From Streptomyces sp. TLI_146 (GTDB lineage: Bacteria; Actinomycetota; Actinomycetes; Streptomycetales; Streptomycetaceae), in NCBI RefSeq assembly GCF_002846415.1, contig NZ_PJMX01000001.1, forward strand, positions 4,588,001 to 4,652,000: a DNA stretch of 64,000 nucleotides, written 5' to 3'. Made by a program: the position numbers and the translations under genes. The first letter of the stretch is position 1. Every line of letters begins with the position of its first letter. Below are positions 18,143 through 26,731 of the stretch, piece after piece. The notes beneath the pieces are model-generated. The model ran no database searches. It was not told the origin of the DNA and worked only from the letters and a program-made list of their open reading frames with translations.

Positions 18143-19352
18143 CGCCGGCCTCCGGGCGTCTGCGGGCCGCCAAGACGCAGGCGCCCGCCGCCGATCCCGC
18201 CACCGTCAGCGCCCACCACGCCGCGGCCGGGCCCAGTTGGAACAGCAGGCCGCACACCAACGGGCCGGTGGCCGCGCCCAGGGAGACGCCCATCTGGCTG
18301 TACGCCGTCGCCCGTTGCTCCTGGCCGGGGTAGGGGAGGCCGATGGCGTAGTGGAGCAGGCCCGCCCAGCCCCAGCCGCCGCCGTACGCGAGCAGCGCGC
18401 CCACGGTGAGCACGACCGGTCCCGGCCGGGTCAGGAGCGCCGTGCCCGCCGCGCCCGTCAGGAACAGCACCGGCAGGGCCGTCCAGGCCGCCCTCGGCGC
18501 TCTGCCGACCAGCCACCCCATCGCCAGGCGGACCGCGATGTTCAGCGCGGCGCCCGCGGTCGCCACCGCTCCGGCGGCCGACAGGGACACGCCTCGTGTC
18601 GTCAGCGCGAGCACCAGGAAACCGCCCAGGCCGTTCCCCACCATGGCGCCGAAGAAGCCCGCGCAGGTGAGGGCCAGGACGAAGGTGTCCAGGCGGAGGG
18701 GGGTGCCGTCGTGCTTCCGTGGCGGTGGCGATGGGTGCCGTCGTACGTCTGAGTGGCTTCGTCGTACGAGGAACGCGCCGCCCGCGCCGCACAGCACCGC
18801 CGTCCCGGCGAACACCAGCCGCCACCCGACCGGGCCCGCCAGCATCGGCATCGCCACGCTGGCCAGCAGCGTGGCCGTCGGCACCGCGGCCTGCTTCAGG
18901 CCGAAGGCGAACGCGCGCAGCCGGGGCGCGCATCTGCGCATGAGCAGCGCGTTGGTGTGGGGCTGGGTGTAGCCGTAGGCGTAGCCCCCCACCGCCGAAC
19001 TGAGCCAGAGGCCCGCGGCCGGAGCCGCCGCCGCGGTGAGCAGGCCCAGGCCGGTGGCCAACAGGGCGATGGACAGCGTCCGTTCCACCACTGGAGGCAG
19101 CGCGGACCGTCTGCTCACGAAGGCACCCGACAGGGACGCCAGCCAGTACACGGCCAGGACGGCCCCCATCCGCACCGGGCTCCAGCCGAGCTCGGCGCAG
19201 ATCAGGCCGTTCGCCGCGCCGGGCAGGAACACCGGCAGCGAGGTGAGGACGGTGACCGCCGCGACGCCCGAAGCGGTGGACAGCCCCGCCGGTGGACGGC
19301 TCGCCGTGTCGGGCGTTTCGCGCCGCCGTCGCGTACGGACCAGCACGCTCAC
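18096..19352 (-). CDS. MFS transporter (CynX/NimT-like, 12 TM)
   Basis: 418 residues with about 12 hydrophobic helices in two halves separated by a charged loop (RRSHSDVRRHPSPPPRKHDG). It resembles major-facilitator permeases of the cyanate/nitroimidazole-transporter-like group. The GTG start overlaps the stop of the upstream FAD protein (GTGA), with GGAGG ten bases upstream, so the two are translationally coupled. It probably moves the substrate or product of the adjacent FAD/radical-SAM cluster. Confidence 0.82.
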   Translation of the reverse strand: MSVLVRTRRRRETPDTASRPPAGLSTASGVAAVTVLTSLPVFLPGAANGLICAELGWSPVRMGAVLAVYWLASLSGAFVSRRSALPPVVERTLSIALLATGLGLLTAAAAPAAGLWLSSAVGGYAYGYTQPHTNALLMRRCAPRLRAFAFGLKQAAVPTATLLASVAMPMLAGPVGWRLVFAGTAVLCGAGGAFLVRRSHSDVRRHPSPPPRKHDGTPLRLDTFVLALTCAGFFGAMVGNGLGGFLVLALTTRGVSLSAAGAVATAGAALNIAVRLAMGWLVGRAPRAAWTALPVLFLTGAAGTALLTRPGPVVLTVGALLAYGGGWGWAGLLHYAIGLPYPGQEQRATAYSQMGVSLGAATGPLVCGLLFQLGPAAAWWALTVAGSAAGACVLAARRRPEAGVSPARDRRRDSPRPA

Positions 19353-21382
19353 CACGCGTTCACCTCCACCCGCCCCGTCGGCCGTGCCGCCCCACACGCG
19401 AGCAGCTCCCGGGCCACCGCGTCCGCGTCGCCCAGTGACACGGAGTCCACTCCCGGCCGTACGCCCGCCGCCGTCGCCCAGTGCACCCCCTCCGTGGGGA
19501 TGCCGAGCGCGAACCTGCGGGGGTGGGCCCGCCCGTGCGCGTCCAGGAGGCGGCTGGGGCGTTGCGTCACCGCGAGTGCGCCGGTCTCGTACGGGTCGCC
19601 GTCCGGGTCGGGCAGGCGGTACGGCGTGGCCTGGCCGGTGTCGAGGAGGCCGCGCAGCAGGGGATCGGCGGTCGCGCGGATGTCCGGGTCCTGGATGCGG
19701 GCCTCTATGAGGGTCGTGACGTGGACCGGCTCCCCGGGCACCACGGACGACGAGATGAGGAAGCCGCCGGATTCCGGGCCGGGCGTCGCCCGCATTCCCG
19801 GCCCCACCGGCTCCAGGACTCCCGCGCGGATCAGTGCGGCCATCTCCGCGATACGGCGCCGGGGCGGGCCGATGGAGAGCGCAGCGTTGAACGGCGAGTA
19901 CCAGCCGGTGAGTTCGTCGCGGTAGGAGTTCCCGGTGAGCCCCGCGTGATCGACCACCTGGCGTATCTCGTTCCGCAGATCGCGCAGGGCGTCCAGAGCG
20001 GATTTGACCGGGTCGTCTACGTTGCCTCCGCTCGCGCGTGTGGCATCGCGTTCCAGGTGCTCCACCAGCCATTGGGTGAACTGCCGTGGCCCGCGCAGCG
20101 CTTGCTCGTCATAGGGGGTCTCGAAAGCCGCCCAGCTCCAGCGGTCGCGGTCCTCGATGCCGTACCGCCGCAACAGTCTCTCCTCCAGCGGGCTGTCCGC
20201 GCCCCGCCGCAGACAGCCCCGCTGGAATTCCGCCACGGCCTCAGCCGGTTCACCCCGCCGGCGCAGCAGCGTCCGGTAATAGACGATCTCCACCTCGCGG
20301 GCGATCAGCGGCCATACGTCCCGGCGGAAGCGGACATCGCCGTGCGCGGCGGCGCGTTCGCGCAGCGCGGCGATCGTCCGGGGCGTGAGCAGCAGCGGCT
20401 CGTGGCGTTCGCCCAGGCCCTTCTGGTTGTCGCCGCGCGCCTGGTACGGGACGCCCCGGCGGGAGCCCGAGTACAGGCGCGGCTCCCGGCCCGAGGCGCG
20501 GTAGTCGAGGCGGCCGTCCGCGCGCTCGTGGAACGTGCCGCCGCGGCCCTGGGTGAACAGCGCCACGTAGTCGAAGAAGGTGAGCCCGAGACCGCGCAGG
20601 GCCACCGGCTCCCCGGGAGCGATCGCGTCGAGGTCCAGGTCCACGTCGGCGGGGTTGCCCGGCGCGATGTGCCGTCCCGCCGGGCCGGGCGCGGGCACAG
20701 AAGCGGGTGCGGACGCGGGGACAGAAGCGGGCGCGGACGCGGGTACGGGAGCGGACGCGGGTACGGGAGCGGACGCGGGCGCAGGCCCGGGCGCCGCCGG
20801 AACGTGGCCCTGCGCCAGGACCACCGCGTCGACCTCCAGCCGCTCCCCGCCCGCCAGCCGCAGCACCTGCCGCCCGCCCCGCTCGGCCGGCTCCGTCAGC
20901 TCGACCGCCGTGTCCTGGTGGACCCGTACCGTCACATGGCGCGGCGCCGTCTCCACCGTCCGCCGGAACGCCCACCGCAGGTAGTGCCCGTACAGGGCGC
21001 GCGTGGGGTAGGAGTTCGGCCCCAGCGCCCGTGCCTGCGCGACGGCGTCGGCCGGGTACCCCTCGGCCTCGCCGACGACGGCCAGCAGGGCCGCCCACTC
21101 ATGGAGGTTGGGGCCCGGCACCACCGGGCCCGCGCAGGAGACGCTCGCGTCGGTGAAGACCGTGATCTGCTCCGCGACCGTGTTCATCAGCAGATGCGCG
21201 GACTGGTCCGTACGCCAGACGCGGCCCGCGCCCGCCGGGGCGGGGTCCACGGCGTGCACGGTCACCGGACGCGCTCCGGGATCCGCCGCCGCGTTGGCGC
21301 ACAACCGCTCCAGGACGATGAGTCCGCGCGGCCCCATCCCCACGATGCCGACGCTGAGCCGACCGTTCAACGCGAGCCCCAC
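19349..21382 (-). CDS. FAD/NAD(P)-binding protein, paralogue A
   Basis: 677 residues. The N-terminal Rossmann site (SVGIVGMGPRGLIVLERL) and the HLLMNTVAEQITVF segment match the FAD/NAD(P)-binding family PF13454. A second nucleotide-site region includes VALRGLGLTFFDYVALFTQG. It is homologous along its length to the protein at 23936-25807 but carries a ~30-residue Ala/Pro/Ser insertion (near residue 200) from a DNA minisatellite. GTG start with a weak ribosome site. It is divergent from the radical SAM operon and coupled to an MFS gene. Oxidoreductase or N-hydroxylase chemistry is plausible but unproven. Confidence 0.78.
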   Translation of the reverse strand: MGLALNGRLSVGIVGMGPRGLIVLERLCANAAADPGARPVTVHAVDPAPAGAGRVWRTDQSAHLLMNTVAEQITVFTDASVSCAGPVVPGPNLHEWAALLAVVGEAEGYPADAVAQARALGPNSYPTRALYGHYLRWAFRRTVETAPRHVTVRVHQDTAVELTEPAERGGRQVLRLAGGERLEVDAVVLAQGHVPAAPGPAPASAPVPASAPVPASAPASVPASAPASVPAPGPAGRHIAPGNPADVDLDLDAIAPGEPVALRGLGLTFFDYVALFTQGRGGTFHERADGRLDYRASGREPRLYSGSRRGVPYQARGDNQKGLGERHEPLLLTPRTIAALRERAAAHGDVRFRRDVWPLIAREVEIVYYRTLLRRRGEPAEAVAEFQRGCLRRGADSPLEERLLRRYGIEDRDRWSWAAFETPYDEQALRGPRQFTQWLVEHLERDATRASGGNVDDPVKSALDALRDLRNEIRQVVDHAGLTGNSYRDELTGWYSPFNAALSIGPPRRRIAEMAALIRAGVLEPVGPGMRATPGPESGGFLISSSVVPGEPVHVTTLIEARIQDPDIRATADPLLRGLLDTGQATPYRLPDPDGDPYETGALAVTQRPSRLLDAHGRAHPRRFALGIPTEGVHWATAAGVRPGVDSVSLGDADAVARELLACGAARPTGRVEVNAW
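20694..20790. repeat. Intragenic minisatellite (24-bp x2, then 18-bp x2)
   Basis: Tandem units GGGGACAGAAGCGGGCGCGG.. (24 bp, two near copies) and GGGTACGGGAGCGGACGC (18 bp, two exact copies) encode an Ala/Pro/Val/Ser linker in paralogue A. The frame is kept, so copy number can vary without breaking the protein. Confidence 0.8.
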
Positions 21383-21474
21383 TTCTTCTGTTGTCCCCTG
21401 CTCGTGCAGTTGCCGATCCTAGGCCGAGCGCAAATCCATCAATGCATCGCGCGACGGATTGATTCATATGCCAC

Positions 21475-21484
21475 ATAGATCTAT
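21475..21484. promoter_or_regulatory. AT-rich divergent promoter region with palindrome ATAGATCTAT
   Basis: The 21430-21530 stretch is clearly AT-rich within the 347-bp divergent intergenic region and holds a perfect 10-bp palindrome. A weak -35/-10 pair toward the radical SAM gene is TTGATT (21459), 17 bases, TATTTA (21482). Confidence 0.4.
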
Positions 21485-21600
21485 TTATGCGCTCACTGAA
21501 TAAATCGGCCGGTCAGCCTATTTCCCACCTCGCAATTCCGCCGGATAGCTTTTCGAACCGGCGAGCGAGGGTTGCCCGCAAGGTCGGGTTCCACCTGGCC

Positions 21601-21648
21601 GCGCGAGCGTGGAGAAGCAGAAATGCGCGGGAGCCTCCACGCTCGCGC
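21601..21648 (+). promoter_or_regulatory. Leader hairpin 1 of radical SAM operon
   Basis: Perfect 14-bp stem GCGCGAGCGTGGAG / CTCCACGCTCGCGC with a 20-base loop, ending 81 bases before the radical SAM start codon. Possible attenuator or mRNA-stability element. Confidence 0.6.
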
Positions 21649-21661
21649 AATCCCCGTCAAC

Positions 21662-21694
21662 CGGCGGTCCTCTGCCGTAGAGGCAAAGCCGCCG
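21662..21694 (+). promoter_or_regulatory. Leader hairpin 2 of radical SAM operon
   Basis: Nested stem: CGGCGG / CCGCCG outside and CCTCT / AGAGG inside. It follows hairpin 1 by 13 bases and ends about 35 bases before the start codon. Confidence 0.5.
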
Positions 21695-21729
21695 TCCCCC
21701 ACTTTCCGCCTTCCGGACGGAGAATCCTC

Positions 21730-23082
21730 ATGGGTGATTCCACCCCCATCAAGTACAAGCCCTACAATCGGTCGTCGATCAAAAAGGCGCCGCAATGGGA
21801 GCTCATTCCGCCCGACCTGCGCGAAGCGGTCGACGTCGTGTCGCACGTCCTGCCGTTCAGGACCAACCAGTACGTGCTCGACGAGCTGATCGACTGGGAC
21901 CGCATCCCCGACGACCCGATCTACCGGCTCAACTTCCCGCACCAGAGCATGCTCGACCCGGACGACTTCGCGACCCTGCGCGATCTCCTGCGCTCGGGTG
22001 ACAAGCAGCAGCTGGCCAAGCAGATCCACGTGGTCCGCTCGCGGATGAACCCGCACCCGGCCGGCCAGCTGACGCACAACGTGCCGGAGCTGGACGGCGA
22101 GGTCGTCCCCGGCATCCAGCACAAGTACGCGCAGACGGTCCTCTTCTTCCCGAGCGCCGGGCAGACGTGCCACGCCTACTGCACCTTCTGCTTCCGCTGG
22201 CCGCAGTTCGTCGGGGAGGAGGACCTGCACTTCGCCGCCCGGGACGCGGCGGGTCTGGCCGCCTACCTCAAGCGGCACCCCGAGGTCACCGACGTGCTGA
22301 TCACCGGCGGCGACCCCATGATCATGCGGACGGCCAATCTGGAGCGCTACCTCGAACCGCTCCTGGTGCCCGAGCTGGACCACATCCAGAACATCAGGAT
22401 CGGCACGAAGGCCGTGGGCTACTGGCCGCAGCGCTTCGTCAGCGACGTGGACGCCGACGACCTGCTGCGCCTGTTCGAGCGCGTCACGGCCGCGGGCAAG
22501 CACCTCGCGCTGATGGGCCACTACAACCACCCGGCCGAACTGCGCCCCGCCATCGCCCAGGACGCCCTGCGGCGCATCACCGCGACCGGCGCCGTCGTGC
22601 GCATGCAGTCGCCCGTGCTGAGGCACATCAACGACAACCCGGCCGACTGGCACGAGCTGTGGACCACGGGCGTGAAGCTGGGCGCCATCCCGTACTACAT
22701 GTTCGTCGAGCGGGACACCGGCGCGCGCGCCTACTTCGAGCTGCCGCTGGCCGAGGCGTACGACATCTTCCGCACGGCCTACGCGGGCGTCTCCGGGCTC
22801 TCGCGCACCGTGCGCGGGCCGTCGATGAGCGCGTTCCCCGGCAAGGTGCTCATCGACGGCACGCCGACGATCCGGGGCGAGAAGGTCTTCGCGCTGCAAC
22901 TGCTCCAGGCGCGTCGCGGCGGCCTCGTGCGGCAGCCCTTCTACGCGAAGTTCGACCCCGCCGCGACCTGGTTCGACCAGCTCGAACCCGCCTTCGGGGA
23001 GCGCAGGTTCCTCTTCGAGGACGAGCCCTCCGACGCCGCCGACTCGATGCTCGGCAAACCGCTCGACCTCGTGGAGGCGTAA
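21730..23082 (+). CDS. KamA-family radical SAM protein (lysine-2,3-aminomutase-like)
   Basis: 450 residues. The radical SAM cluster motif is C147-HAY-C151-TF-C154, followed by DVLITGGDPMIM. The C-terminal SMSAFPGKVLIDG aligns by eye with the PLP-lysine loop of aminomutases (K in PGK), and LRHIND matches LRGVND, keeping one lysine-binding Asp. The second substrate Asp position is not Asp here, so lysine is unlikely to be the substrate. ATG at 21730 has GGACGGAG upstream. First gene of an operon whose genes nearly touch or overlap. Likely a radical amino shift on an amino acid; the substrate is unknown. Confidence 0.85.
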   Translation: MGDSTPIKYKPYNRSSIKKAPQWELIPPDLREAVDVVSHVLPFRTNQYVLDELIDWDRIPDDPIYRLNFPHQSMLDPDDFATLRDLLRSGDKQQLAKQIHVVRSRMNPHPAGQLTHNVPELDGEVVPGIQHKYAQTVLFFPSAGQTCHAYCTFCFRWPQFVGEEDLHFAARDAAGLAAYLKRHPEVTDVLITGGDPMIMRTANLERYLEPLLVPELDHIQNIRIGTKAVGYWPQRFVSDVDADDLLRLFERVTAAGKHLALMGHYNHPAELRPAIAQDALRRITATGAVVRMQSPVLRHINDNPADWHELWTTGVKLGAIPYYMFVERDTGARAYFELPLAEAYDIFRTAYAGVSGLSRTVRGPSMSAFPGKVLIDGTPTIRGEKVFALQLLQARRGGLVRQPFYAKFDPAATWFDQLEPAFGERRFLFEDEPSDAADSMLGKPLDLVEA

Positions 23083-23087
23083 GGGAC

Positions 23088-23939
23088 ATGGCCGAGGACA
23101 CACCTCCTGAGTACGAGGTCCTGGCGCTCCGGTTCGGTACGCACGCCGACCGGCCCGCGCGGGACAACTTCCTTCTCGACGAGGGGCAGTTCACCCCGGG
23201 CAGCGAGATGCCCATGGACTTCTACCTCTGGGTGATCCGCAACGACCGGCACTTCCTGCTCGTGGACACCGGGTTCAACGAGGAGATGGCGCGGCGCCGG
23301 GGACGCACCCTGTTCCGCTGCCCCGTCGACGCGCTGGCCGACCTCGGCGTGGCCGCCGAGGACGTCTCGGACGTGGTCATCACGCACATGCACTACGACC
23401 ACGCGGGCAACCTGGACCGCTTCCCGCACGCCCGGATCCATCTGCAGGAGGACGAACTCCGCTTCTGCACCGGGCCCGCCATGCGCCACCACGTCGTACG
23501 CAAGCCCTTCGAGCCGGTCAACGTGAAGACTGCGGTCCAGGGGCTCTTCGAGGACCAGTTGGTCCTGCACCGCGGCGAGGCGGAGATCATCCCCGGCGTG
23601 ACCGTGCATCCGGTGCCGGGCCACACGCCGGGCACCCAGGTGGTCCGGGTCCCCACCGCACGCGGCTGGGTGGTGCTGGCGAGCGACGCCACGCACCTGT
23701 GGGCGAACATCCGGCTGCGCAGCCCGTTCCCCATCCTCGACCACCTCACTCCGATGCTGGAGGGGTACGAGAGGATCGAGGCGCTGGCGGACGGCGACGA
23801 CCACATCATCCCCGGCCACGACCCCCAGGTGGCCCTGCGCTTCCCCGCGCTCCCGGGGGCGTCCGACTGGGTGCGGCTCCACGAGCCCGCGCTCGACGGT
23901 CTGGAGTCCGCCGCGGCCGCCGCTGGAGCGGTCCGATGA
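23088..23939 (+). CDS. MBL-fold metallo-hydrolase (AHL-lactonase-like group)
   Basis: 283 residues. The zinc motif HMHYDHAGN (HxHxDH) near residue 103 is followed by PGHTPG, a SDATH metal-bridging Asp and PGHD, the full dinuclear metallo-beta-lactamase set. The nearest overall type is the N-acyl-homoserine-lactonase/pyridoxolactonase group, so a lactone, amide or thioester substrate is likely. It begins five bases after the radical SAM stop behind GGAGG, and its stop overlaps the next ATG (ATGA). Substrate not assignable. Confidence 0.82.
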   Translation: MAEDTPPEYEVLALRFGTHADRPARDNFLLDEGQFTPGSEMPMDFYLWVIRNDRHFLLVDTGFNEEMARRRGRTLFRCPVDALADLGVAAEDVSDVVITHMHYDHAGNLDRFPHARIHLQEDELRFCTGPAMRHHVVRKPFEPVNVKTAVQGLFEDQLVLHRGEAEIIPGVTVHPVPGHTPGTQVVRVPTARGWVVLASDATHLWANIRLRSPFPILDHLTPMLEGYERIEALADGDDHIIPGHDPQVALRFPALPGASDWVRLHEPALDGLESAAAAAGAVR

Positions 23940-25807
23940 CCGCGCTCCAGGTGGCCGTCGTCGGGGTGGGCCCGCGCGGTCTCAGCGTTCTCCAGCGGAT
24001 CTCCGACCTCGCCGGCCAGCTGCCCGAGGGGCGCACGCTGGACGTGCACCTGATCGACCCCGGTGACGGCGGCCAGGGCACGCACTCCGCCCGCCAGCCC
24101 TCCCACCTGCTGACCAACACCGTCGCCAGCCAGGTGACGATGTTCGCCGACGACCGGGGCCCCTCGTTCACCGAGTGGGCGCGGGCCGCCGGGTACCGGG
24201 AGTTCGACGGCGTCTTCCACCCGACCGGTGGCGCGTCCGGCGAACCGCTGGGCGAGCACGCCTATCTGCCCCGGCAGATCCTCGGCTCGTACCTCAGCTG
24301 GGTCTTCGACCGCACGGTCCGCTCCCTGCCGCCGCAGGTGCGGGTCGTGCACCACCGCGACCGGGCCGTGGACATCGAGCGGACGGACGGCGACGGCTTC
24401 GTGGTCCACCTGGAGAAGGGCTTCGCCCTCCCCAGCGACTACGTCTTCCTCACCACCGGGCACTGCGAGCGGATCCCGACCGAGGAGGACCTCGCGTACG
24501 AGGAGTTCGCCCGACAGAACGCGGACCGCAACCCGGCGCTCGCGTACTGCTCCACTCCCTACCCGGTCGAACGGCTCCAGGCGATCGCCCCCGGCTCGAC
24601 CGTCGCGGTCCAGGGGTTCGGGCTGACCGCGCACGACGTCATCTCCGAGCTCACGGTCGGCCGCGGCGGTACGTTCCACGGCTCCGGCCACGCCATGGAG
24701 TACCGCCCCTCGGGACGCGAGCCCCGGATCCTCCTCTTCTCCCGCCAGTGCCTGCCCTTCAGCGCGCGGGGCGTGAACCAGAAGGGGATCACCGGCGCCC
24801 ACCGGCCGCGGTTCTTCACCAAGGAAGCGGTACGGCAGGCGCGCGAGCGCGCGGCTCAACGAGGCGACTCCCGGCTCGACTTCACCGAGGACGTCCTTCC
24901 GCTCCTGCTGCGCGAGATGGGCTACGCCTATCGGGCGGCGGAGCAGCGCTCCCTGCCGTCCGAGGAGTACGAGCTCACCGCCGACGACCGCCGGGTGGTC
25001 GAGGAGATCCTCGACCCGCTGGGCCGCCTGGACTTCGCGAACCAGGACGCGTTCACGAAGTTCTTCGTGGACTACGTCGAGGACGACCTGGAGCACGCGG
25101 AGCTGGGCAACACGACGAGTCCGCTGAAGGCCGCCACCGACGTCATCCGGGACACCCGGGCGAGCCTGCGGGAGGCCGTCGAGTTCTCCGGGCTGACGCC
25201 CGCGTCCCACCGGATCTTCAACGCCAGGTACGTGCCGGTCATGAACCGGGTCTCGTTCGGCCCGCCCCGGCACCGCAACTACCAGCTCCTGGCGCTGCTG
25301 CGGGCCGGGGTCGTGGACCTGGCCGGCGGCCCCGGGGGGCGGCTGGTGCTCGACCGGGAAGCGGCGCGGTTCGCCGTGCGCACCGACTATCCCGACGGCC
25401 CCGAGATCCGCCACGCCGACGCCCTGGTCGTCGCCCGGCTCGACGCGTTCCACCCCGAGCAGGACAGGTCGCCGCTGATCGCCGGGCTTCTGGGGCGCGG
25501 CCTCGTCCGCCCTTACGCGAACGGCCCGTTCACGCCGGGCGGCCTCGACATCGACGAGCAGGGCCGCCCGATCACGGCGGCGGGCGAGCCGCTGCCCACC
25601 GCCTGGGCGGTCGGCTATCTCGTCGAGGGGCCGCGGTTCTACACCCACGCGCTGCCGCGCCAGGGAATGACCTCGCAGTTCACCCTCGACGCCGACGCCG
25701 CCGTACGCGGCATGGTCGGGCACATCCAGCACCTGTACGACACCAGCCAGGAGGACGAGCATGCCGGTGCAGAGCGGGAGTCAGTTTCCCTACCCGGAGT
25801 TCCGTAA
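23936..25807 (+). CDS. FAD/NAD(P)-binding protein, paralogue B
   Basis: 623 residues. Rossmann site VAVVGVGPRGLSVLQRI, then HLLTNTVASQVTMF; the later segment AVQGFGLTAHDVISELTVG parallels paralogue A, and both share the RPSGREPR / YRASGREPR and GVNQKG / GDNQKG stretches. PF13454 family; probably a flavin-dependent oxidoreductase, chemistry unknown. ATG overlaps the MBL stop, and its 3' end overlaps the cupin gene by 47 bases, so all are one transcript. Having two paralogues on either side of the radical SAM gene suggests two steps, or two forms of one step. Confidence 0.8.
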   Translation: MTALQVAVVGVGPRGLSVLQRISDLAGQLPEGRTLDVHLIDPGDGGQGTHSARQPSHLLTNTVASQVTMFADDRGPSFTEWARAAGYREFDGVFHPTGGASGEPLGEHAYLPRQILGSYLSWVFDRTVRSLPPQVRVVHHRDRAVDIERTDGDGFVVHLEKGFALPSDYVFLTTGHCERIPTEEDLAYEEFARQNADRNPALAYCSTPYPVERLQAIAPGSTVAVQGFGLTAHDVISELTVGRGGTFHGSGHAMEYRPSGREPRILLFSRQCLPFSARGVNQKGITGAHRPRFFTKEAVRQARERAAQRGDSRLDFTEDVLPLLLREMGYAYRAAEQRSLPSEEYELTADDRRVVEEILDPLGRLDFANQDAFTKFFVDYVEDDLEHAELGNTTSPLKAATDVIRDTRASLREAVEFSGLTPASHRIFNARYVPVMNRVSFGPPRHRNYQLLALLRAGVVDLAGGPGGRLVLDREAARFAVRTDYPDGPEIRHADALVVARLDAFHPEQDRSPLIAGLLGRGLVRPYANGPFTPGGLDIDEQGRPITAAGEPLPTAWAVGYLVEGPRFYTHALPRQGMTSQFTLDADAAVRGMVGHIQHLYDTSQEDEHAGAERESVSLPGVP

Positions 25808-26228
25808 GCGCCATGTGCAGGAGCGGCCGGAGCCGGTCGTATGGCAGTGGGAGACGCTGGCCAAGGAAATCGAGGCGGGCGAGCACACGGAATACGGCAC
25901 GGTCACGCTGGCCGCGCCCGGAGGCGACCACGAGGTCATTCCGGGAACGTCGATGACCTTCCAGTCGGTGCGGCCCGGTGAGAGCACCACGCCGCACACG
26001 CATTCCTGGTGGCATCTCTATTTCGTACGGTCCGGCTCCGGCGTCCTCGTATTCGACGAGAGTGCCGAGACGGTCTCCCTCGGCGACGGCGACATCGTGC
26101 TGATCCCGGCGTGGCACGTCCACCACTTCGAGAACCGCGGGGCGGACACCGATCTGCTGCTGCTCAACATGTCGAACCTGCCGCAAATGGCCGGTCTGCA
26201 CAACAAGTTCTCCAAAGAAAACGCATAA
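25761..26228 (+). CDS. Cupin-domain protein 1
   Basis: 155 residues with one cupin barrel. Motif 1 is PHTHSWWHLYFVRSGSG: HxH is kept, but the usual Glu is His. Motif 2 is GDIVLIPAWHVHHFEN. A mononuclear metal site (Fe, Ni or Mn) is therefore plausible with a modified ligand set. It starts inside the end of the FAD gene (47-base overlap) behind GGAGGACGAGC. Could be a dioxygenase, isomerase or small-molecule binder. Confidence 0.8.
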   Translation: MPVQSGSQFPYPEFRKRHVQERPEPVVWQWETLAKEIEAGEHTEYGTVTLAAPGGDHEVIPGTSMTFQSVRPGESTTPHTHSWWHLYFVRSGSGVLVFDESAETVSLGDGDIVLIPAWHVHHFENRGADTDLLLLNMSNLPQMAGLHNKFSKENA

Positions 26229-26252
26229 GAGCACACGTATCAGGAGGCGGAC

Positions 26253-26666
26253 ATGGCGGACATGTTCAAGCGCATCGACCACATCGGTGTGGTCGTGGAC
26301 GACATCACCGAAGCGAGGGCGCTCCTGGAGAGCCTGGGCATGCGGCTGGAGCGGGCCGAGGAGGTACCGGCCCGGAACGTGAAGATCGCGTTCTACCACT
26401 GCGGGGACGGCCGGATCGAGCTCATCGAGCCGACCACGCCGGAGGCCCGCGCGCGCAGGCTGGGCGAGGGCAACCAGGCCCGCCTGGAGCACATCGGCGT
26501 CGAAGTCGACGACGTGTCCCAGATGATGCGGGCGGTCCAGGGCCTCGGCATCGAGCTCACCACCGGCGAGCCCGTCCCGGTCGGCCCGAACCTCAACGCC
26601 TGGACGGAGCCCGGGACTTCGAAGGGGATCCAGTTCCAGCTGGTCCAGCGGGACGCCGTCCAGTAG
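26253..26666 (+). CDS. VOC-family (glyoxalase/epimerase-like) protein
   Basis: 137 residues with two beta-alpha-beta-beta-beta modules: RIDHIGVVVDDITEA and LEHIGVEVDDVSQM. Candidate metal ligands are H (DHIG), E (RIELIEP), H (EHIG) and Q/E near GIQFQLVQ. The pattern resembles methylmalonyl-CoA epimerase, with a change at the last ligand. GGAGG precedes the ATG by 8 bases, 24 bases after the cupin. Last gene of the overlapping core operon. Confidence 0.82.
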   Translation: MADMFKRIDHIGVVVDDITEARALLESLGMRLERAEEVPARNVKIAFYHCGDGRIELIEPTTPEARARRLGEGNQARLEHIGVEVDDVSQMMRAVQGLGIELTTGEPVPVGPNLNAWTEPGTSKGIQFQLVQRDAVQ

Positions 26667-26698
26667 GGCGGTGAGCGGTCCGCGACGCCCCGCGTTGC

Positions 26699-26726
26699 GG
26701 ACTGTACATACTAGTAGCTACAGTCC
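26699..26726. promoter_or_regulatory. 28-bp palindromic operator over the MFS promoter
   Basis: GGACTGTA-N12-TACAGTCC; the spacer contains TACTAGTA on the same dyad, so 12 of 14 bases per half match. It overlaps TTGCGG (26695) and TACAGT (26719), an 18-base-spaced promoter that ends seven bases before the GTG start. Confidence 0.65.
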
Positions 26727-26731
26727 TGGGT

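Noticed and set aside
21487..21729. N-terminal extension of the radical SAM protein by 81 codons
   Set aside because: The extension is Arg/Pro-rich without family similarity and runs through the promoter and leader hairpins. The ATG at 21730 has a ribosome site and starts at the family's usual N-terminus.
23088..23939. Calling the MBL protein a quorum-quenching N-acyl-homoserine lactonase
   Set aside because: The HxHxDH site is common to many hydrolases, and nothing around it points to homoserine lactones; kept as an MBL hydrolase of unknown substrate.
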